DNA of 35,016 nt from positions 1 to 35,016 of the forward strand of contig DKJZ01000070.1 of assembly GCA_002454975.1 (NCBI GenBank), written 5' to 3'. The translations under genes and the position numbers were made by a program. The stretch comes from Hylemonella sp. UBA6679. GTDB taxonomy: Bacteria > Pseudomonadota > Gammaproteobacteria > Burkholderiales > Burkholderiaceae_C. The notes beneath the pieces are model-generated. The model did not search any database, had not been told where the DNA came from, and saw nothing but the letters and a program-made list of their open reading frames with translations. Positions 8,110 through 14,651 of the stretch are shown piece after piece. How positions within the stretch are numbered: position 1 is the stretch's first letter; every line of letters begins with the position of its first letter.

Positions 8110-8697
8110 ATGAAACGACGTTTATTTCTCAACCGCACAGCCCGCCTCGGCCTGGCAGGCGCCGCTGGTTTGGGCGCGCTGTCTTTGGCGGGGTGTTCCA
8201 CCCCAAAAATTGGCGACTTCGCTGGCCAAGCACCGGTGCTCGACATGCGCCGGTATTTCAATGGCACCATCGACGCTTACGGTGTGTTCACCGACCGCTC
8301 GGGTGCGGTGGTCAAGCGCTTCACGGTGGTCATGACCTGCAGCTGGCGTGGCCCAGCCGGCCATGAGGAGGGCGTGCTCGACGAAGACTTCACCTACGCC
8401 GACGGCACCAAGCAGCGCCGCATCTGGCGCCTGACTCGCCAAGGCGGCAGCAGTGGCCCAGGCAAGTACGTGGGCCGGGCCGACGATGTGGTGGGGCAGG
8501 CCCTGGGCGAAGAGGCAGGCAACGCCTTTTATTGGCACTACACCCTGAGCCTGCCGGTGGACGGCCGGGTGATTGATGTGCAGTTTGAAGACTGGATGTA
8601 CCTGATGGACGAGCGCGTCATGCTCAACAAAGCCACCATGAGCAAATTTGGCGTCAAGCTCGGCGAGGTCACGCTGGCTTTCACCAAGCGGCTGTGA
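8110..8697 (+). CDS. DUF3833 family lipoprotein
   Basis: The 195-residue protein starts MKRRLFLNRT, has a hydrophobic stretch, and carries a clear lipobox LAGC at 26-29 with Cys29 as the lipidation site. The adjacent arginines near the start are Tat-like, but a full twin-arginine motif is not evident. The body matches DUF3833, with RRYFNGTIDAYGVFTDRSG and VDGRVIDVQFEDWMYLMDE; the function of the family is unknown. A GGAG ribosome site lies about 8 bases before the ATG. Its position between the GPH transporter and the SDR, in an operon with a membrane-lipid methyltransferase, suggests a role in handling lipids or intermediates at the membrane face. That is inference from context. Confidence 0.85.
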   Translation: MKRRLFLNRTARLGLAGAAGLGALSLAGCSTPKIGDFAGQAPVLDMRRYFNGTIDAYGVFTDRSGAVVKRFTVVMTCSWRGPAGHEEGVLDEDFTYADGTKQRRIWRLTRQGGSSGPGKYVGRADDVVGQALGEEAGNAFYWHYTLSLPVDGRVIDVQFEDWMYLMDERVMLNKATMSKFGVKLGEVTLAFTKRL

Positions 8698-8740
8698 ACC
8701 GCCGCACTGCGTTGCCCGCCCTTACTTTGACTGAACGCCC

Positions 8741-9547
8741 ATGTCTTTGAACCCTCGTTTGAATAACTGGCACGGCAAAACCGTGTGGATCGTGGGTGGC
8801 TCCACCGGCATTGGTTTGTCGTTGGCCAAGTCGCTGGTGGCCTCTGGGGCCAAGGTGATCAACTCTGCCCGCAAAGCCCAGGCCCTGCAGGACTGGGCCG
8901 ATGCCTGCAATGCCACCCTCAAAACCGGCACCCCACCGCGTGCGGTGGCGCTGCCGCTGGATGTCACCAACGCCCAGGCTGTGCAGGCCGCAGCCCAGAC
9001 CGTGCTCCAGCAAGGCCCACTCGACATGGTGGTGTATTGCGCTGGTTACTACCAGGAGATGCGCGCCACTGGCTTTGATTTGGCCGAAGTGCTGCGCCAT
9101 GAAAACATCAACTACGTGGGCGCGCTGCATGTGCTGGATGCTTTGCTACCCGCCTTGCTCAAGCAAGCTGCAGTGGTACCTGCGCACATCAGCTTGGTCA
9201 GCAGCGTGGCGGGCTTTCGGGGCTTGCCAAAAAGTTTGGCCTATGGCCCCACCAAAGCTGCACTCATCAACCTGGCCGAAACGCTCTACCTTGATTTGCA
9301 AGACCTGGGGGTGGCCGTGAGCGTGATCAACCCGGGCTTTGTGGACACCCCTCTGACAGCACCGAATGAATTTCACATGCCCAGCTTGATCAGCGCCGAC
9401 CAGGCAGCCCAAGAGATCCTCAAGGGCTGGGCCAAGGGCGAGTTTGAGTTGCACTTTCCGAAAAAATTCACCCATGTGATGAAGTTGTTGCGGCTCTTGC
9501 CCTACCGCTTGTACTTCCCCGCGATTCGCAAGATGACGGGCTTGTGA
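8741..9547 (+). CDS. Short-chain dehydrogenase/reductase (SDR) in the lipid operon
   Basis: This classical SDR of 268 residues has the NAD(P)-binding GGSTGIG at 19-25, an SSVAG segment holding the catalytic Ser, and YGPTK with Tyr168 and Lys172. The NPGFVDTPL motif follows. The C-terminal stretch is rich in aromatic and basic residues (FPKKFTHVMKLLRLLPYRLYFP), suggesting membrane association. It probably reduces or oxidises a carbonyl or hydroxyl on a lipid-type substrate, but specificity cannot be read. An SDR occupies the equivalent place in related lipid-modification operons. It follows the DUF3833 gene after 43 bases. Confidence 0.88.
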   Translation: MSLNPRLNNWHGKTVWIVGGSTGIGLSLAKSLVASGAKVINSARKAQALQDWADACNATLKTGTPPRAVALPLDVTNAQAVQAAAQTVLQQGPLDMVVYCAGYYQEMRATGFDLAEVLRHENINYVGALHVLDALLPALLKQAAVVPAHISLVSSVAGFRGLPKSLAYGPTKAALINLAETLYLDLQDLGVAVSVINPGFVDTPLTAPNEFHMPSLISADQAAQEILKGWAKGEFELHFPKKFTHVMKLLRLLPYRLYFPAIRKMTGL

Positions 9548-9570
9548 ACCCCAAGCTCAGAGGTTTGAAC

Positions 9571-10077
9571 ATGTCTGCATCCCACACCGACATCCCCAGC
9601 AGCCCGGCGTCCAACATGTCGGCCTACATGGCCGCCACACCTCAGCCCGACCTGGCCCGCGTGCAGCGCGTGGTGGATTTTTTTGAAAACTTGACGCCTC
9701 AAAGCGTGGCGCATTTTGGGGCTTACTACACCGCCGAGGCCTACTTCAAAGACCCCTTCAACGAGGTGCGAGGCCTGAGCGCTGTGCAAGGCATCTTCAG
9801 CCACATGTACGTGGCACTGCACGAGCCGCATTTTGTGGTGACCGAGCGCGTGGTGCAAGGCGACCAATGCTTTTTGGTGTGGGACTTTGTGTTTCGCTTC
9901 AAGCGCTTCAGCCCCGAGGTGACACAAACCGTGCGTGGCAGCAGCCACCTGAAATTCGCCCCCGATGGCCGCATTGCCTTTCACCGCGACTACTGGGATG
10001 CAGCCGAAGAGCTCTACGAAAAACTGCCCTTGGTGGGCGGCATGATGCGCTGGCTCAAAGCGCGCGCGAACAGCTGA
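9571..10077 (+). CDS. NTF2-like (SnoaL-type) small protein
   Basis: The protein is about 168 residues. After a disordered Ser/Pro/Ala-rich N-terminus of about 30 residues, it has a SnoaL/NTF2-like cone fold pattern: VVDFFENLTPQSVAHFGAYYT, YFKDPFNEVRGLSAVQGIFSHMY, and a GRIAFHRDYWDAAEELYEKLP segment near the end. Such folds are isomerases, cyclases, hydrolases or simple binding proteins. The His-Arg-Asp-Tyr-Trp-Asp group could line a pocket. ATG 9571 is preferred over an in-frame GTG at 9544 because CAGAGG lies 7 bases before it. It is the last gene of the operon, 23 bases after the SDR. A role with a small lipid-derived ligand is inferred only. Confidence 0.82.
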   Translation: MSASHTDIPSSPASNMSAYMAATPQPDLARVQRVVDFFENLTPQSVAHFGAYYTAEAYFKDPFNEVRGLSAVQGIFSHMYVALHEPHFVVTERVVQGDQCFLVWDFVFRFKRFSPEVTQTVRGSSHLKFAPDGRIAFHRDYWDAAEELYEKLPLVGGMMRWLKARANS

Positions 10078-10137
10078 AAACTTGCTTGGATGTCAGCTGC
10101 GCTTGCGCTGAGACCCAAGAAATTTTTCACCCACTTG

Positions 10138-11022
10138 TTAGCCTGTTGCTGAATCTTGGAGCAACTCGTCCAAGCCCCCCGCGGGCTCAAAGCGTTGGTT
10201 GCGAAAGTACATGCGCAGCGGCCCCGGAATCAGACGCTGGGGCTGGGGGTGCATCGGGTCGCCGGGGTAGGCCATCATGCGTTCGCCCTCGATCGTGTGC
10301 GGGGCTGACATCACCGCAGGCGGGGGGCGAGAGGCAGCTTCGTCCAACACACTTTGCACCGAGGCGTGGCGCGCCAGATGGGCCAGGCTCATGATTTGCG
10401 GCGGCGCCAAATAGAGCTTGCCGTCCCAATAGTCTTGCAAGGCCTTGCGCGGGTTGATCCACAGGCTCTCGGTGGCCTCCACGTTGTCGTGCACGGCGGT
10501 GTGTTGCGCTTCCAGGGCGGTCACAAAAAACCGCGTGTCAAAACGCTTGTTGGTGAGTGAGGGCATGGTGGAGGTGATCCAACGCGTCCAGGGTTGTACC
10601 CGGTGGGTTTGCAGCTGCACACCGGCTGTTTGCAGGGCTTGTGCAAAGCTCTGGCCCTGGGCTAACGAGGCACGCACCTGTTGGCTCACATCCGCAGAGG
10701 AGGGCTGGGCCAGCAGCACGCCACACTCTTCAAACGCTTCACGCAGGGCGGCCACGTACAAGCCTGCGGCTTGCCCGTGCGTGAGTTCAGGCTCGCCCAG
10801 CGCTTGGTGCAATTGGTTTGTGGGCTGGTCGAACAAGGTGGGCGGCGTGTCGGCATCGGCCGCATCCACCTTGCCCCCAGGAAACACATACGCACCCCCC
10901 AACACGGCCGAGTCGGCATGGCGCTTGAGCATGAAGACCTGGAGCTCAGGGGCTTGGCGCAGCATGACCACTGTGGCGGCTGGGCGAGGTGTCGTGGTGA
11001 CGACGTCGTGGTTGAGTTGCAT
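10138..11022 (-). CDS. Nudix hydrolase (NUDT19-like, long form)
   Basis: This 294-residue protein carries a split Nudix box: VFPGGKVD at about 46-53 and, after a roughly 40-residue insertion, REAFEECGVLL at 94-104 with the metal-binding Glu residues. This spacing is seen in NUDT19/NUDT7-type hydrolases, some of which cleave CoA or acyl-CoA diphosphates; the substrate here is not determined. A C-terminal PGDPMHPQPQRLIPGPLRMYF segment is typical of the bacterial subgroup. It converges on the lipid operon with a 60-base gap and is divergent from the SDR at 11093, with about 70 bases between the starts. Confidence 0.88.
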   Translation of the reverse strand: MQLNHDVVTTTPRPAATVVMLRQAPELQVFMLKRHADSAVLGGAYVFPGGKVDAADADTPPTLFDQPTNQLHQALGEPELTHGQAAGLYVAALREAFEECGVLLAQPSSADVSQQVRASLAQGQSFAQALQTAGVQLQTHRVQPWTRWITSTMPSLTNKRFDTRFFVTALEAQHTAVHDNVEATESLWINPRKALQDYWDGKLYLAPPQIMSLAHLARHASVQSVLDEAASRPPPAVMSAPHTIEGERMMAYPGDPMHPQPQRLIPGPLRMYFRNQRFEPAGGLDELLQDSATG

Positions 11023-11092
11023 GACTTAAAGTAGAGTGCTCTGCGTATCATGCCGCACACGGCAGGGCGCACACAGCAACCAAGGAGACAAG

Positions 11093-12010
11093 ATGAGTTT
11101 GGATTTCACAGGCCGTGTGGCCATCGTCACCGGTGCCGGCGGCGGTTTGGGGCGCGCGCACGCCTTGGCATTGGCCCAGCGTGGCGCCAAGGTGTTGGTC
11201 AACGATTTGGGCGGCGCGCGCGACGGCTCAGGCGGCTCGGTCAGTGCAGCCCAGGCGGTGGTCGACGAGATCCGCGCCATGGGCGGCGAGGCCCTGGCCA
11301 ACGGCGCCTCGGTGACCGACTTTGAGGCGGTGCAAGCCATGGTGCAGCAAGCCGTGGACGCTTGGGGCCGGGTGGACGTGCTGGTCAACAACGCGGGCAT
11401 TCTGCGCGACAAAACATTTGCCAAGATGGACATGGCCGATTTCCGCCTGGTGGTGGATGTGCATTTGATGGGCGCGGTGCACTGCACCAAGGCGGTGTGG
11501 CCACACATGGTGGCGGCCAAATATGGCCGCATTGTGATGACCACCTCGTCCTCGGGCCTGTATGGCAACTTTGGTCAGTCCAACTACGGCGCCGCCAAAA
11601 TGGCGCTGGTGGGTTTGATGCAAACCCTCTCGCTCGAGGGTGAGAAAAACAACATCCGTGTGAATTGCCTGGCACCCACCGCAGCCACCCGCATGACCGA
11701 AGACCTCATGCCCCCCGAGGTGCTGGCCGCGCTCAAACCCGAGGCGGTGGTGCCTGCCATGCTGGTGCTGGCCTGCGAGGGTGCACCCACCCGCACCACG
11801 CTGTGCGCTGGGGCGGGTGGCTTTGAGGCCGCGCACATCACCATGACCCAGGGCCTGCACATTGGCACCGGGCCAGATGCCGACAGCGAGCTGCTGGCGC
11901 GCCTGAGCGAGGTGAGCGACCGCGCCGCTGACCTGGTGCCCAGCAGTGGGGTGATCCAAGGCAGCCACGAGGTGGGTCGTGCTTTGGGCAAACCCATTCA
12001 AGCGTTTTGA
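11093..12010 (+). CDS. SDR family 3-hydroxyacyl-CoA-dehydrogenase-like enzyme
   Basis: The 305-residue SDR resembles the dehydrogenase part of peroxisomal multifunctional enzyme type 2. It has GAGGGLG at 14-20, LVNDLGGARDGSGGS (the characteristic acidic turn), NNAGILRD, a Ser-rich TTSSSG, and YGAAK with Tyr165 and Lys169. After the SDR core the LAPTAATRMTEDLMP stretch and the final 70 residues match the longer bacterial subgroup. It probably oxidises (R)-3-hydroxyacyl-CoA or a similar substrate. The ATG at 11093 is chosen because AAGGAG lies 6 bases upstream; an upstream extension from 11036 has no supporting homology. It is followed by rbgA after 25 bases. Confidence 0.88.
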   Translation: MSLDFTGRVAIVTGAGGGLGRAHALALAQRGAKVLVNDLGGARDGSGGSVSAAQAVVDEIRAMGGEALANGASVTDFEAVQAMVQQAVDAWGRVDVLVNNAGILRDKTFAKMDMADFRLVVDVHLMGAVHCTKAVWPHMVAAKYGRIVMTTSSSGLYGNFGQSNYGAAKMALVGLMQTLSLEGEKNNIRVNCLAPTAATRMTEDLMPPEVLAALKPEAVVPAMLVLACEGAPTRTTLCAGAGGFEAAHITMTQGLHIGTGPDADSELLARLSEVSDRAADLVPSSGVIQGSHEVGRALGKPIQAF

Positions 12011-12035
12011 GCTGCATTTTCATCAAGGGCTGAGC

Positions 12036-13004
12036 ATGGCGGTTCAATGGTTCCCGGGTCATATGTTCTTGACCCAGAAGGCGATCACCGAGCGCATCAA
12101 GACCATCGACGTGGTCATTGAGATGCTCGATGCGCGTCTGCCTGGCTCCAGCGCCAACCCCATGCTGCAGCAGCTCACTGGCCACAAGCCCACGCTCAAG
12201 GTCTTGAACAAACAAGACCTGGCGGACCCTGATGTCACCGCGCAGTGGCTGGCGCACTACCAAGCCCTAGAGAACACCCGTGCCTTGGCCTTGGACACCG
12301 CGCACACCCAAGCTGCCTTGGCCTTGGTGCGCGAGAGCCAAGCGCTGGCCCCCAACCGCCATGGCCTGACCAAGCCCCTGCGCATTTTGATTTGCGGTAT
12401 TCCCAATGTGGGCAAGTCCACGCTCATCAACCGCTTGATGGGCAAGCGCGCTGCCAAAGCCGCTGACGAGGCGGGTGTGACCAAGAGCGAGCAGCGCTTG
12501 GCCTTGGCCGATGATGTGTATTTGTTCGACACCCCAGGCATGCTGTGGCCGCGCATCATCGTGGCGCAAAGCGGCTACAACTTGGCAGCCAGTGGTGCGG
12601 TGGGCAAAAACGCGTTTGATGACGAAGAGGTGGCTCTGGAGTTGTTGGCCTATTTGCAGCGCAGTTACCCAGCAGCCTTGTGCGAACGCTATCAAATTCA
12701 GAGCGTTGCAGATGTCACTGAAGACGAGTTGCTAACGCACATCGGCCGCAAGCGCGGCGCTTTGCTCAGCGGCGGGCGCATCAATTTGCAAAAGGCCGCC
12801 GAGCTGGTGATTCACGACTTTCGCAGTGCGGCCATGGGCCGTGTGTCTTTGGAAACGCCAGCGCAATTTGCGGCTTGGCTCAAAGAAGGCAAGCAGCTCG
12901 ATGCTGAGCGGCAACTGCGCAAAGAAGCCTTGACCGAGGCCGGTTTCATCCGCAAAAAAACCGCCAAGCCTCAACCTAAACCTAAACCCAACCCTAAGCG
13001 TTAG
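12036..13004 (+). CDS. rbgA: Ribosome biogenesis GTPase YlqF/RbgA
   Basis: The 322-residue protein is a circularly permuted GTPase. The G4 motif NKQD (58-61) comes before the G1 P-loop GIPNVGKST (121-129), and the G3 DTPG follows near 165. The opening MAVQWFPGHM is diagnostic of the YlqF/RbgA group, which promotes late assembly of the 50S subunit. The ATG at 12036 is preceded by AAGGGC. The C-terminus ends in a Lys/Pro-rich tail (KPQPKPKPNPKR) encoded by a small CCTAAA-type repeat, probably an RNA-contacting extension. It converges on the ferredoxin gene with a single base between the two stop codons. Confidence 0.95.
   Translation: MAVQWFPGHMFLTQKAITERIKTIDVVIEMLDARLPGSSANPMLQQLTGHKPTLKVLNKQDLADPDVTAQWLAHYQALENTRALALDTAHTQAALALVRESQALAPNRHGLTKPLRILICGIPNVGKSTLINRLMGKRAAKAADEAGVTKSEQRLALADDVYLFDTPGMLWPRIIVAQSGYNLAASGAVGKNAFDDEEVALELLAYLQRSYPAALCERYQIQSVADVTEDELLTHIGRKRGALLSGGRINLQKAAELVIHDFRSAAMGRVSLETPAQFAAWLKEGKQLDAERQLRKEALTEAGFIRKKTAKPQPKPKPNPKR
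12969..12998 (+). repeat. CCTAAA-type short tandem repeat at the rbgA 3' end
   Basis: The stretch reads as repeats of CCTAAA and close variants (CCTCAA, CCTAAA, CCTAAA, CCCAAC, CCTAAG) encoding a Pro-Lys alternation. This is short and degenerate, and its only likely meaning is a basic protein tail. Confidence 0.6.
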
Positions 13005-13005
13005 T

Positions 13006-13278
13006 TCAATACCCCGACTTGAGTTTGACGTTGCTGCAAGCGTGGGCCACGCAGGGCAGCACATAGCCGTCTGCTTTTTCTTCGGCGGTTAAACCGGGCC
13101 ACTCAATCTCATAGCGCACCTTACCCTCAATCAACTGCCCGATGCAGGTTCGGCAGCTGCCGTTGCGACAGGAGCTGGGCCAATTCACGCCGCCCATTTC
13201 CAGGGCGTCGAGCAAGGTGTCGGTGGCGGCCACGTCCACCTGGTGGCCGTCGTCGGTGGTGGCAATGAAATCAGTCAT
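13006..13278 (-). CDS. 2Fe-2S ferredoxin (plant-type fold, 90 residues)
   Basis: The cluster ligands are Cys37, Cys42 and Cys45 in SCRNGSCRTC, with Cys76 in LPCVAHAC. This is the C-x4-C-x2-C...C arrangement of plant-type 2Fe-2S ferredoxins. An extra Cys81 is present. It is the last gene of a three-gene minus-strand unit; its ATG overlaps the stop of the OXLD1-like gene by eight bases. It would carry one electron between a reductase and an acceptor. Candidate partners are the adjacent quinone-reductase-like enzyme and OXLD1-like protein, which is inference. Confidence 0.92.
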   Translation of the reverse strand: MTDFIATTDDGHQVDVAATDTLLDALEMGGVNWPSSCRNGSCRTCIGQLIEGKVRYEIEWPGLTAEEKADGYVLPCVAHACSNVKLKSGY

Positions 13279-13513
13279 GCTTGTGCGTGCTTGTCAGAGC
13301 GAGTTCGGCGTCTTCCACCCAAAAATGCGCGGCGGCGTAAAACCCCTCCCACACACAGCCATTGCAGCCTCGGCCGCAACAGGTGGTGGGCTCGGGCGGG
13401 GGCGCGCGCAACGACACACCCAAGGCTTGTGCTCGGGTTTGCCAATGCGCAAAGGCAGCTTGCGCACTGGCCAAGTCAACGATGGGCTGGGCGATGGCCT
13501 GCACCAAACTCAA
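13271..13513 (-). CDS. OXLD1-like small Cys-rich protein (oxidoreductase-like domain)
   Basis: This 80-residue protein matches the oxidoreductase-like domain (PF09791, human OXLD1): a Pro-rich lead RAPPPEP, then TTCCGRGCNGCVWEGFY with Cys45, Cys46, Cys50 and Cys53. The four cysteines suggest a metal or Fe-S site or a redox role; the function is unknown in bacteria. The likely start is a TTG at 13513 that overlaps the TGA of the quinone oxidoreductase gene, with a GTG at 13504 as an alternative. It overlaps the ferredoxin start at its 3' end, so the three genes form a tightly coupled unit. Confidence 0.8.
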   Translation of the reverse strand: MSLVQAIAQPIVDLASAQAAFAHWQTRAQALGVSLRAPPPEPTTCCGRGCNGCVWEGFYAAAHFWVEDAELALTSTHKHD

Positions 13514-14490
13514 GGGGTGATGACGATGGCCCCGGTGGTCGCGCGTGACTCGGCCGCGCGGTGCGCAGCGGGCAAGTCAGCCAGGCTGAAACGCGCACCA
13601 ATGGTGGCCTTGATTGCACCACTGCCCATGGCCGCGAACACATCAGCCGCGTTGGCTCGGAAGGTGGCGGGGTCAGCGTTGTGCGGAAAAACCGAGGGGC
13701 GGGTGAGGAACAAGCAGCCCTTTTTGTTAAGCAACTCAGGCTCAATCGCTGGTGCTGGCCCCGAGGCCGCGCCGTACAAAACCACCATGCCAAAGGGCGC
13801 AGCCAAATCCAGCGAGGCCATGAAGGTGTGTTGCGCGACCGAGTCGTACACCACATGCGCTTTTTGACTGCCCATGGCCGCTTGCACCTGAGCCACCCAA
13901 TCGCTTTGGGTGTAGTCAATGCAAGCATCCGCACCCTCTGACACGGCCAGCGCGCACTTGGCTGCAGAGCCTGCCGTGCCAATCACTTTGGCACCCAAGG
14001 CCTTGGCCCAACGCACCAAAATCAGACCCACGCCACCGGCGGCGGCATGCACCAGCACCACGTCACCAGTGGCAACCTTGTGGGTTTTCTTCACCAGGTA
14101 CTGCGCGGTCATGGCTTTGAAAAACACGGCCGCGGCATCGTCATCGCTGATGCCAGCAGGAATCTTCACCATCTTGGCGGCGGGCACGTTACGGCAGTCG
14201 GCATAGGCGCCCAGGCCAGCGTTCATGTAAACCACATGGTCGCCCACTTTGAGGTCGGTCACGCCGTCGCCCACGGCTTGAACCACACCTGCCGCCTCAT
14301 GGCCCAAGCCGGTGGGGGTGGGCAGGGGGTATTTGCCCGAGCGTTGGTAGATGTCGATGTAGTTAAACCCGATGGCGGTTTGGCGCAGCTGTACCTCACC
14401 CGCGGCAGGTGCGGGCAGGTCGAGCGTGACGAGTTTCATCACGTCAGGAGAACCGAATTCAGTGAGTTGGATGGCGCGTGCTTGGGTCAT
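13510..14490 (-). CDS. qor: NADPH:quinone oxidoreductase (zeta-crystallin type)
   Basis: The 326-residue MDR-family protein has the NADPH-binding HAAAGGVG stretch near 148-155. GFNYIDIYQRSG and GLGHEAAGVV lie in the catalytic domain, and KKGCLFLTRPS near the C-terminus is typical of Qor. There are no zinc ligands, as expected for quinone oxidoreductases, which reduce quinones using NADPH. Its TGA overlaps the TTG start of the OXLD1-like gene. A palindrome and flanking direct repeats lie 75-105 bases upstream of the ATG (see separate entry) and may be a regulator site. Confidence 0.92.
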   Translation of the reverse strand: MTQARAIQLTEFGSPDVMKLVTLDLPAPAAGEVQLRQTAIGFNYIDIYQRSGKYPLPTPTGLGHEAAGVVQAVGDGVTDLKVGDHVVYMNAGLGAYADCRNVPAAKMVKIPAGISDDDAAAVFFKAMTAQYLVKKTHKVATGDVVLVHAAAGGVGLILVRWAKALGAKVIGTAGSAAKCALAVSEGADACIDYTQSDWVAQVQAAMGSQKAHVVYDSVAQHTFMASLDLAAPFGMVVLYGAASGPAPAIEPELLNKKGCLFLTRPSVFPHNADPATFRANAADVFAAMGSGAIKATIGARFSLADLPAAHRAAESRATTGAIVITP

Positions 14491-14553
14491 GGTGTATCTC
14501 TAATTCGCAGCGAAGTGCTGCAGCAAAGCGCATTATTGGCTGCTTTCAGGGCC

Positions 14554-14595
14554 TGGGCTTGTCCGTACAAACACGTTGGTACTTGGGCTTGTTCG
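14554..14595. promoter_or_regulatory. Candidate operator: imperfect 18-bp palindrome flanked by direct repeats
   Basis: Bases 14565-14582 form a near-palindrome of the form GTAC.AAC..GTT.GTAC. It is flanked by two copies of TGGGCTTGT[CT]CG at 14554-14565 and 14584-14595, 30 bases apart. It lies in the 161-base gap between glnS and qor, upstream of the qor ATG. The symmetric form is like many TetR-type operators. No matching regulator gene is in the window. Confidence 0.35.
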
Positions 14596-14617
14596 CAGTC
14601 CCAACCCCTTGTTAATC

Positions 14618-14650
14618 GGCCGAACCGAAGCACTGAAGCGGGCTTCGGCC
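14618..14650. terminator. Inverted repeat just beyond the glnS stop (possible terminator)
   Basis: GGCCGAA at 14618-14624 pairs with TTCGGCC at 14644-14650. An alternative, inner pairing is CCGAAGC (14625-14631) with GCTTCGG (14642-14648). It lies immediately downstream of glnS on the minus strand. There is no run of T after the stem on that strand, so it is not a canonical Rho-independent terminator. Confidence 0.3.
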
Positions 14651-14651
14651 C

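Noticed and set aside
10078..10137. Possible bidirectional terminator between the NTF2-like and Nudix genes
   Set aside because: Only a weak imperfect stem (CAGCTGCG with CGCTGAG) and no T run directly after it.
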